Part shown: positions 1 to 9,900 of the stretch, one piece after another | Layout: every line of letters begins with the position of its first letter | Numbering within the stretch: the stretch's first letter is position 1 | Assembly: GCF_028769735.1 (NCBI RefSeq) | Contig: NC_088177.1 | Span: 19,908,599 to 19,972,598, forward strand | DNA length: 64,000 nt | Direction: 5' to 3' | Origin: Zonotrichia leucophrys gambelii | Lineage: Eukaryota; Chordata; Aves; Passeriformes; Passerellidae | Made by a program: the position numbers and the translations under genes | The notes under the pieces: model-generated | Database searches by the model: none | Told to the model about the DNA's origin: nothing | What the model saw: the letters and a program-made list of their open reading frames with translations, nothing else

Positions 1-156
1 ATATTTAGAAAAAATATTAAAAGACACAGCAATTAACCTTACAGATGAATGAAAGAGGATTATGAGCTCTTTCACAAATAAAATTAAATATTAGATGCCA
101 TGCATTACTCTGTAATGACTATGTAACATTATCAGGCACTCCAAAGGAAAACTTAC
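1..156 (-). other. FASTKD2: FASTKD2 intron (left edge)
   Basis: This is intronic sequence downstream of the last visible FASTKD2 exon. The donor (GTAAGT on the minus strand) is at 156-151. I see no exon or repeat in it. The remaining FASTKD2 exons, including the C-terminal RAP-domain region, must lie beyond the left edge. Confidence 0.7.
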
Positions 157-3100
157 AGATGCTTTTGGACTCTGGGAACATGGTTGAGTCGTGAATACAC
201 TCGAAGAACAGTCAAAAGGTTTTTCAAGTTAAGGAAATCAGGGTCTTCTGTCACCTTCTCAGCAAAAACATCCAGCAACTCAGTAGGCTGAAAGCCAAGT
301 GTCTCACAGGCAGAGAGGAAAAGGATAATCTAAAAGAAAAGACAGTTTTATAAGTCAAAAAAAACCCAATGAAGTTGATCCTACCTGTTGATTTCATAGA
401 AGACATTTCAAATGAAAGCAAATTTTTCAAAATTTTTGTTTCTTTACTTATCAATAAATAGAACAGCATTTAAAAATGTAACAGCTTCATCAGATTAGTA
501 TTCATAAACATTTGTTCTCCAAAGATCAAGGACAAACATGAAGAAAGGTAAGATGGAAGCATCAAATACTCTATTAGTATTGCTATAAATTGTTTGGTCT
601 CAAAAAATTTACCTGTCTTTTGTCCCAAAGGTAGGCAGTAGAATGAATGTAGTCTGCTAATGCTGAAAACAGTTTCACATTACGGTACTGGACAGTGTGA
701 CAAGCTTCCAGAATGAGAATTAACTGCCGAAATGGAACATCATGGACATTTTCTGCAACAGAAGATCAAGGAAGGACAAATTATAAAAAGCAATGGGAGC
801 TGTAGGTTGGAGACATTGAGACATTGCAGGAACAGTTTGGTTAAGGGGTGGAGGAAGGGAAAAATATGATAAGAAACTGTGGAAGATTCTGACTAGATAG
901 GCAAAGCTCAAATGAGCTAAAACACATTAAAAAACTGAGAGACAGAAGAAAGCAAACTGAGCCAGAATCAAGCTACAATACATCAATCAGCAAAAGGGAA
1001 CATATTAACAAAATAAGTAAGAAGACTGTGTTCCCAGGATGCCTTCTGTTCCGGGATTTTTGATTTTCAGCATGCACCAAAAAAATGCTGAAGAAAGTCA
1101 CTGCTCCCTCTGTGTATGCCACCTGGCCTATGTGCTGAGTGTGGTGGAGGTCCTATGGGAGAAGGCAGGATGTGCAATTAAACATTGTGCCTTAACATAT
1201 ATGAATGACCAGGACAAATAACAACTGTACAAGCAGCCTCAACACTTCTGGGTAATTTCTATTAAGAATGCTATTTTGCTACTTTCATGCTTTTTGATAC
1301 ACAAATTCTTATGTATTTTAAGCATGAATCAACACATACTGACCACATATACTTAAGCAATGTATTGGAAAGGTACAGAGAGAGGTGAAAGCATTAGCTT
1401 TCATTTAATATTTTTGTGGGATACAGCATGAGGCTATTAAGCAGTACTCAATAATTAAATCCAGTAATCAAGGAAATGCTATTTTCCCTTTAGTTTACCA
1501 ACTAATTACACAAAGTCACCAATCCATCCTGTAAGTTGCCAATTTCCAATTCAGATTTGTTATAAAATTTTATTTGAAATCTCTTTTCCTTGCTAAATTG
1601 AATTCTTTTTCTTAAATCCTGTGTACAGAAAAAATTAAAGAAAAATATGTAAGTCAGATAAATGTTAAGAAGGGCAGAGATGACAAGAGCTATTTGCTTT
1701 TATTATTGATCAGTAATTTTCTGTCCTGCTGCTTGTCAAATGGCTCCACATAACTAAAATATCCTGTAAAACAAAGACGTTTCCTGAGTTTTAAAGGAAA
1801 TCAGAAAAGGGAGATGAGACAATAATTAGAAAGAATTTGGTATAAGGAAGGGAAATTTAATTAACATATTTTTTTCTTACCCTGGATCTTTTTACTGCAG
1901 GGATTCAGGATTGGAAGAGAACAATAATTCATTGCAGCAAGAGCCAAAAACATACGCAGCGCATTCGGAAAAGTCAAACCATCTATTTCTCTCAGAACTG
2001 CCATCTAAAGTGAACCAGAGTTTATTAAATCCTTCATTCTTCAGGTATATTATCATTGCTTTCTGGTGAAGACATTATCACCAAAACTTTCCCAAAGTCC
2101 TTAGTTCAGATTTATAGGAAAGAAAAAGAAGCAAAAAACAGTAAAAGCATATAATAACTACTGTCAATTTCTTAATACACAATTATAGCAGGTCAAGTGC
2201 TCCAGAAATGTGTCACTACACAAGTTCCCAGCAATTTGCCTTTATAAGGTTATTTTAAAAGAAAAAAGCCTCATTAAAGGTCATTTCCAAATAAGGTGAA
2301 TACACATCTTCTACCAACTTTTAAGAAAGAAGCAGAAATAAAATAGACACAGTTAACTTAAAAGTTCATAGCAGTCCAATTATGGGTTTGCATGTGCATG
2401 AAAACTGTAAGCCTCCAAAGTGATTTAACAGTATGTGAGTAGCCTGTATTTTACATAAACACCCAGCTATGAATGTGAACTGAGGCAAAGAGAGTCAGCT
2501 CTGATGCCAGAAAGGAGATTTCATTTATCAAATTGATAATGACATTGATATAAATGACAGTAAAAATGAAACTACAAATTATATTGACTGTTAAAATACA
2601 GTATTTTCACTCACTGTATACATATCAGAGGTTAAATACAAAATGCATCTATAAGAAATTGCCCTGTAAAAAAATAGCACCCTGTAGGCTCAGAATATTA
2701 CGTGCTCCCTGTAGTTAACAAGTGCAAATGTTATTTTCCTCTCAGTTTTATGATATTTCATGAATGCTATTAAAACCTCTGATGTCAGAACCCTACACTT
2801 ATGTGATGAAAACACCAGTAGGCCCTGTTTGAAAGAAGGTTTCCAAAAGGGTTTTTAAATCAGGGGACAAATCCCAGTAACCCTGCCATAATACCTACAG
2901 CCTGCTCCCAGCCACTGTATTTCCCAGGGGACCTACCACATATACAGGAAAGCAATATCATGAGCTTGGGGAGCTCTGGCACCTCACTGCCTGCAGTCCT
3001 CCTGCCCTGTACAGTTACTGGACTCAGCCTCATCACAGACCCCTTTCCTGTCACCTTCTTCAGCCACAGGCTGGGCAAGGGAACCAGGAAAGAGCCTGTG

Positions 3101-6057
3101 AGTGCTTCTATGAAACACCATGTGGCCAACCCAAAGAGGTGAGGGCACTGCTGTTTTACTGCCTCAATTTGTTTTATTACCAGCCTCCAAGTATAAGTTC
3201 CTCCTACAGACAGAGCTGGACTCTGATGCATATAGCAAATACAGTTACCTTTCTATTACATTTTCTCTTTCAGTGTCTGCAAAGAACCATACACAATTTA
3301 TAAACTATGCAAGAGCAGAGGCTTTGTGGGAGTAAAAATGAGCCTCCAACTAACTTTACCTCTAATTTCTTTTTCAGAAAAACTGGAGCATCTTTTCCCA
3401 GGCATTTCATCAGGTTTTGCAGAATAAAGATGTCTCTGATGCTTGAAATGCGCTGCTCCACTAGTAACCTGATGGAGAAACACACACAAGAGCTCTCCTC
3501 ATTTCAGCACAAACAGGTAAGTACCCCCATTTTCTTCACTGATGTAGCCCCAAAGTGAAACCTGTAATTCCTTGCTCTTCTCCCATCTTCCTTTTTTTGA
3601 AATGCTGACAAGTCTACATGACATAGCTGCGACACAGATATTTTACACATGAAAACAATTCTAAATGCTTTCTTAGTGTTAATCCTGATAGATGAATTGT
3701 TGTTGCTAATACACTTAACAGCAGGGACCCGAGCAGACTGCACAAGCAACAGTGCAAATCTGAGTGCTGTTAAGCCTCAAGGAATTAACAACCTTCTGCA
3801 GAAAAAGAAAACTGCACATTTTTATCTTTAAATCATCAATGCACAGGCAAGTTCTGAAACAGACAGGAAACTCAGGAATGGACACAGACAACAACTGGAT
3901 GCAAGTGAGGAACAAAACCAAACAAACAGTGCTGTGGGCTGAAGAGGAGATAACAGAGATTGTCTGCACAAGATGAAGATGCACCCCTAGCACCTCCTCT
4001 TCTGACTCAGTGGGTGGCATTGTAATTGTTAGGTCTAAACCACCCTTAAATATACCTGTACAGGTAAACATACCTACAAAAATATTAAGTGTCACTTTCT
4101 AAGGCAGTGCACTGCCCTGAAACTCATCCCTGCAAATGGGGCAGAGCTCCAGACATCAGGACAGAAAAGTGTAGATGGCACTCCTGCTTTCCACCAACTT
4201 TTAAGAACTGTGTACCTGTGCTTCCAGGAGAACTGGTTTTTGGGTATCACATCCACTTTCTCAAAGCAGAACATGATACAGGGTCAAAAGTACGAATCCA
4301 TGGCAAGTTTTGTGATAGCCTCAGTAAAATCAATCTCATGGGAAAGAGCATTTCTGGTTGCACATATAAATCACATGGGCCCAGAAAAAAAGCCAAAGAA
4401 GTAATTCTGATAAATCACTACACAGAGGGCTTGCTGGACACAACTAGTCTTCATCAAAGTTTTCAATTACTAAACTGCCAGAAAATATTCCCAGGCTCCT
4501 AAACAATGCTTTTCATCATGAAAAATCAGACAGGTCCCTAAGTAAGATGGTCTCATTATCTCCCATCTGCATACAGATGAAAAAGGGATAGATATGTGAA
4601 GGGACTTGATCAACATCACAAAAAACCTGCACTGGTGGAGCTGCAGTCAGAACACAATCCCCTGCAAGCAGTCTAGCACCCTTTACCACTGGAAGCCCTC
4701 CTCCTTGAAACTGCAAAGACAGTGCCAAAATTCACTGTCTAACACAGCTCTAATGTCATGGGATCATTTAAATCCTAAAACCACAGAACATATTTTGTGT
4801 GCAGACATACCCTGGATGATTTCTAACAGACAAGCATTTCAACAACATTTAAATATGAAGGACACGTGAAAGATATATTTTTCTCACTGTAATCCAGCTT
4901 GAAGAGCGCTCACATTCTTGTCTTTATCCATCCCTGCTAAAGTAGTTGCCAAAACTGAGATACATCGGTTATCAAGTTGATTGAGCTTCTCCTGTTAAAA
5001 GTTTTGACAATGTCGGATTACTTCAAACCAGTAAAAGTTTCAGAAAAGAAAAACTGACTACTTTTAATCTGTAACTGCCATTTTCTTTCCCCCCCGAAAA
5101 GTCAATTTACAAGGTTTAGTTCTACAGAACCCACAAGGTCTCACATCAGTCAAACTTAGTTGATTTGGAAGAGGTAATGATTTTTGAGATTTCTGCTCTC
5201 TTTTAAATCCAAAATCAGGCAGTGGTTTCAAAAGTTAAGGAAATTAGAAGCACACACAAATGAATTACGGGAACTGTTTCCATGGACCATCAGACTAAAC
5301 CAGGGATGTAACCCAACTCTCTCTGATGCTGCACAGCTTCCCAGAATTACCCGCTGGTCATTCATCCCAAACGGAGGAGCAGGGTTTTCCCACGTACCTG
5401 GCACACCCTCACCAGGGTCTGCAGCAGGAGCGTGTTCTGCGGCACGCCGAGGTTCACCAGGGCGTGCAGGCTGAACACCAGGTCCCCGCGCGTCATCCTG
5501 CGCGCGTCGCGCAGCAGCTGCTGGCACAGCTTCACGAAAGCCGGGTGCTCGAAGATCAGCTGCCTCTCGTAGCGCTGCTGCTCCTCCGACAGGTTCTTGT
5601 AGAGCCTCCAGGCCATGGTCAGAGCGTTTGTGTAGTGCTTGATGGAAACAGCCGCCTCTGCAGCCAGGTCCAGCGCGTCGCAAGGACAGGAGCACTTCTG
5701 GAGGCTGGTAAAGAACGGGTCACTGTGATCCACTGCACGCTTCGCTTTGAAGCTCCCAGCATCATCCAACTTTTCAACTTCCAATGAGCTCTGGGAAGCC
5801 TTCTCGCTCACCAAAGCCTCTGCACCTGTGCTACAAACATCTGTCTTTTGAGATACAAATCGAAGAGATGATCCATGCAGAGAAGGCAAAATATTTAAAA
5901 GTAATTTCCTGAAGTTCACATTTCCTAAGGGATCCCTGTATCTGCCAATCCACAAAATGTGTTTTCTTGTTGTGGCTGAAGATTTGGGAGTGAGCACGGA
6001 ACTGTACCTATGCACACATCTGACAGTATTTAACAAATAACTTATTTTATTATTCAT
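157..6057 (-). CDS. FASTKD2: FAST kinase domain-containing protein 2, partial (first 436 residues)
   Basis: FASTKD2 is a mitochondrial-matrix RNA-binding protein needed for mitoribosomal large-subunit assembly and 16S rRNA stability (family knowledge). Six coding exons are visible, given in transcript order: 6057-5398, 4991-4888, 3468-3360, 2004-1881, 752-613 and 329-157. All have GT-AG borders and the phases join without a break (1310 nt). The protein starts MNNK, as an internal Met of the human protein does. Its first ~70 residues are rich in Arg, Lys and Ser and poor in acids, as expected of a mitochondrial presequence. Helical-repeat segments follow that match human FASTKD2 closely, for example EHPAFVKLCQQLLRDA, LVFSLHALVNLGVPQNT and LMKCLGKDAP. 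An in-frame stop (6123-6121) precedes the start and the only upstream in-frame candidate is a TTG, so ATG 6057 is preferred. The FAST/RAP C-terminus is off the window. The gene is divergent from MDH1B. Confidence 0.93.
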
Positions 6058-6165
6058 TTCTGCTAATGTCTCATGAACAGATTTGAAACGCCAACTCAAA
6101 GTAAGGGATCCGATGACATTCTACCAGTGGAAACAGTCCTGGAGAAACTGCACAAGATCACACAT
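6058..6165 (-). other. FASTKD2: FASTKD2 5' leader in exon 2, with two upstream ORFs
   Basis: The acceptor TTGTTTCTACAG ends at 6166, so exon 2 begins at 6165 with a 108-nt untranslated stretch before the MNNK start. Two short upstream ORFs lie in this leader. The first runs 6165-6121 (14 codons plus stop), with its ATG formed by the first three bases of the exon. The second runs 6119-6096 (7 codons plus stop). Both end before the main start, so they could lower or regulate FASTKD2 translation. The coordinates are read directly; the effect is inference. Confidence 0.65.
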
Positions 6166-6757
6166 CTGTAGAAACAATTAAAAATTAAGGATTAGTTACC
6201 AGACTTTCAACTCCCCCGGTTTCAATTGCCAAATCTGCACAGTTTTACAGGAAGGGAGAAGATTTGGTAAAAGACCCCCGGAAAATGATTTGCAGAAAGG
6301 CTTTTATTTGGTCTCTACATTTCAGGCAAATATCCCAGCACAAGGGCAGCTCTTGCTTCCTCCTTGCTGCTCTACCTGCCAGCTCTGCCGGGAAGCAGAG
6401 TCTTTTCCTTAAGGACCTTTCCCCAAGCACACGCGTCTCCCGCCAGGGCTCTGGAGGGTCCCTGCAGACTTTCAGCAGCGGGTAACGGGATCCCACCCGC
6501 CAGCCTGCCCCAGCCTGCCTGCCATCCCACGGGACAGCCGCCCTCCCGCCACACCCGCGGGCGCTCGCTCTCCCGGTGCCGGGGACAAGCCGCTGGCTTT
6601 CGGAATCACTTCCCGCTGGCCCTGGGGGCGCTGCCCAGCAGGGCGGGACAGTACACGAAGACAGAGCTCTTTCGGCGGCTCCGCAGCGGCTCGGAGCACG
6701 CCGCAGGAACGGCGGCGCTGGCGCCGGGCAGGGCCGGGGCTCCCGCGGCCGCGTTAC

Positions 6758-6860
6758 CTCGCACGCGCACCGCCGTGACACCGGGCCCGGCGCGCCGCCA
6801 GCTCCCGGCGGGCCGCGCGGGACGGACGGCGCGGGCCGAGGGACAAACTACCGCGGCTCG
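6758..6860 (-). other. FASTKD2: Probable non-coding exon 1 of FASTKD2
   Basis: On the minus strand a GAG|GTAACG donor places an exon end at 6758 inside the CpG island, upstream of the exon 2 acceptor at 6166. The exon would carry only 5' UTR, and no ATG is seen in it. The transcription start is not fixed by sequence; the right limit given is approximate and lies just short of the X-box and the MDH1B leader. Confidence 0.45.
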
Positions 6861-6864
6861 CGGC

Positions 6865-6881
6865 GCGTTGCTGAGCAACGC
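6865..6881. promoter_or_regulatory. RFX X-box palindrome upstream of MDH1B
   Basis: The core GTTGCTGAGCAAC (6867-6879) is two perfect 6-bp RFX half-sites around a 1-bp spacer. The symmetry extends to 8-bp arms over 6865-6881. It ends 29 bp before the MDH1B ATG. X-boxes of this form bind RFX-family factors, which with FOXJ1 drive cilium genes. It could also serve FASTKD2, given the shared promoter. Confidence 0.75.
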
Positions 6882-6910
6882 CAAAGCGACCGTTGGAGGG
6901 CGGCGCGCGC

Positions 6911-9900
6911 ATGGCCAAGTTCGTGGTGGCGGGTGAGGGGAGAGCCGAGAGCCGGTCGGGGCAGCACCGGCGGCGGTGGAACCTTGGACCGGGCAGGGCA
7001 GCTCCGGCAGCGGCGCCTTGTACCGGGAGCCGGGCGGGGCAGCTCCGGCAGCGGTACCTTGTACCGAGAGCCGGGCAGGGCAGCTCCGGCAGGGGCACCT
7101 TGTGCCGGGAGCCGGGAGCTGGGCAGGGCAGCTCTCCGTGCTGCAGCAGTGGCCCTGTCTGCAGGCTTACCCCCGTGCCCCTTTGCGGCTCTCCGGGAGC
7201 CGTGTCCGCACGGAGCGCAGCCTCAGGCTGTCCCGGGTCAGCGCTCCCCCTCATCCCGCCGGTGAGGCGTCCGCATCTCTGCTGCTGTGGCCCCAGGAGT
7301 GGCCTCCTTGGCCCCTTGGACGCTGGCTCGGGAATGTTTTTCACCTGCAGAATTACTCTTCCTTAGCTAGCTCACAATAAACAATGTTTGGTCTTTTAAG
7401 CCCGTATCAGTGAATGACAAAACCATCCAATTGTGCTGCTGTTGCTATGTTTACAGGTAAGGCAAACTGCCCTTACTATGCCAAAGCTGAACTCCTGGCT
7501 GATTATCTCCAGACTAACTTGCCCAGCTTCAGGGTTCACAAGATTACTCAGCACCCTGACAAGTGGGAGGTAAGAGATTGTAAATCAAGTAGCTGGTAGG
7601 TGCTCCAGTGCTCTACAAACCAAGAAATGTGCTTATCTGCAGTATGTTTCTTCTTCTCCTGTATAAGTAGTTTGCTCTGTAGATAGAGGTGCTGCAGAAG
7701 CATCTCTGGCTGTGAGAGCCAGGTAGAGGAAAGGTTACAATGTTTTGAGCAACTGACATCTCTGAGTTTTACTACAGAAAATGGGCACAAAGTGTGGACC
7801 AGCCTCAACTCTATTATGTCAATAAAAAGTTCAAGGTGGTTTTACTTGCTTGCTTGGTTTTCTGGGGTATTTTTTAAAGTATAAATGGCCGTTCAGCCTG
7901 TAAATCTTTTGCTCGCTGTGATTACATATACCTTCAGAGTTCTTTCTTGTCAAGAGCCTTTGTGGCATTCAAGGGCTTTGAATTACAGTGGAAGTATGAA
8001 GTTAAATATCACATATTTGTTTACAGTGTGGATGGGCCTGTCTGAGTATACTTATGTCATAGATATGCTGCCTATAAGGCTCTGAAAAAAACCTGCAGTC
8101 TTACTCCATGAAATAGACAGTACTGTGGTATTTATTACCTTGTGTATTTTGCTTTACACCTCCACCAAGTAACTCAAACAGTTAAGTGAGAAGCAATTAA
8201 CCTCTTCACCTTACTTACCTTCTGTGGCTCAGTAAGAATCCTCAGATTACTCTCTGCTTCACAACATTGCTGTCTTCTCTACCACTAAGACAACTAAGTG
8301 AAATCCAGACCTGGAGGTGAGCTATCCCACTGTATCACCGTACCTTGCTTTGTGTTATTCCTGCATTTTGTACCCACTGGGAATTAAATTCTGAAGCACC
8401 TTGTAATTATATATTGAGAGGAAATAGTAAGAAATGCTTGTAGTTGTAATGTTTAAATGTTATCAAATGTGATGTATTAAAACATCTGGTGGGGATGTCA
8501 TCAGCAGTGGCTTCATGACATTTGTGAAACAAATGGATGGAAACACAGTCAGTCTCCTATCATTTGGAGAGAACTGTTGGACCGTGGAGGGAAGGGTCAG
8601 CTTCTGGGAGGACTGAATGATTTTCTGGAATATTCTCAGGTAATAAGCTGCCTTTAATACTGTAAGCCCATGTTGTACAACATTGTTGTTCCTTTTTCCT
8701 CCTTCAAACATAAAATAAAGCAATTGTTAATGTTACCTTGATGGGTTTGGACTGCCGTTTGCTTAGGGATCATCCTTTTTGTTCTTAGAAGTTTTATGGC
8801 ATCACTTCAATGATGCTGAGTGATGAGATGTTAGCCATTGCTGAGGAGAACCTGCAGGCACATCTTGAAATTGTAAAAGAGGATGAAGAGATTAAAAGTC
8901 TTATCAATCCTATGCAGATCTGGATTACCAGGTGAGAGTGAAGAGAGTATCTGTGAACTTTTACTCTGTTCGGAAGAATGCACTTTTTCCTATCATATAT
9001 AACATGTGTAACCATCTGAAGTTAATCACAAATCCCTGTAATTTCATGAATTGACTTGATTCTGCACCCTCGCTATTAGTATTTAACTTAGCAATTAGTA
9101 TATGACTTAGAAATAATTTATGGTTTTGTTATGTTCTACACCAGTTCAAAATGAGGGGTATGAACAGGCATCTTTGGACCTCAGATCAGTTTAGGGAAAA
9201 ACAAGTATAAGCTAGAAATAAGCAAGAAATTTTCTAGCAAAATAAGCTAGAAATTTTATGGTGCAGCTATCTTGCATTAAATGTTGTTGGAAATACTAGA
9301 GTAGGCAAAGAGTAGGTCTTTGCTTATAGAAATTCCTGTATTTCTAGTGGTCCTAATAGAGCACCTTTAAAAATGGTGGTTCTATAAAGACACAAATTTT
9401 AAGTGGTGGCATTGACTGAAATGCACAGGATGGAGAAGACTTCAAATGAAAGGTTTCAGCAATGAAAGGAGGACCCAACTCTTAATTCTTAACCTGTTAA
9501 AATGACAAAAGGAGCAGTAAAGGGTACAAGCTAATGGTATCTTTTAAGTGTAATCTAGTACAAAATAAACACCTTTGTGTTTATGTAAACTTCCAAACAA
9601 GCAGTGGTTCATTGTTAACTGTAACTTTTCTACATGCTCGCTTACCAGTGCATCAGCTCCAATCTGTTATCATCTGATCCCGCTGTTGGCAAATGGAGAA
9701 GTGTTTGGGATGACCACAGAAATCAGTATCCATCTGCTTGACACTGAGCAGTTTAAGGAAATGCTTCGCGGTATTGTAATGGAAGCTGAAGACATGGCAT
9801 TCCCACTTCTCCGCAGTATTTCAGAGCACACAAAAACAGATCAGGCTTTTATTGATGCTGATGTTATCATTGTTCTTGATGATGTCCTCTTAAACCTTGA

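Larger units (their letters stand above)
6370..7280. promoter_or_regulatory. CpG-island bidirectional promoter of FASTKD2 and MDH1B
   Basis: Base composition changes sharply from AT-rich to very GC-rich and CpG-dense over about 900 bp, then returns to background. The two genes leave it in opposite directions: the FASTKD2 exon 1 donor is at 6757 and the MDH1B ATG at 6911, about 150 bp apart. I see no TATA box between them. The long open frames on both strands here result from the composition. Confidence 0.85.

Noticed and set aside
4516..4869. Open frames inside the FASTKD2 intron between exons 3 and 4
   Set aside because: No splice borders or similarity to FASTKD2; the flanking exons join in frame without them.
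6058..6099. Extending FASTKD2 upstream to a TTG at 6099
   Set aside because: No ATG exists between the in-frame stop at 6121 and 6057; the MNNK start aligns to an internal Met of the human protein, so a non-AUG start is not needed.
6245..7380. Several 150-230-codon frames on both strands around the FASTKD2/MDH1B promoter
   Set aside because: Composition artefacts of the CpG island and minisatellite; the real MDH1B exon 1 here is only 22 nt.
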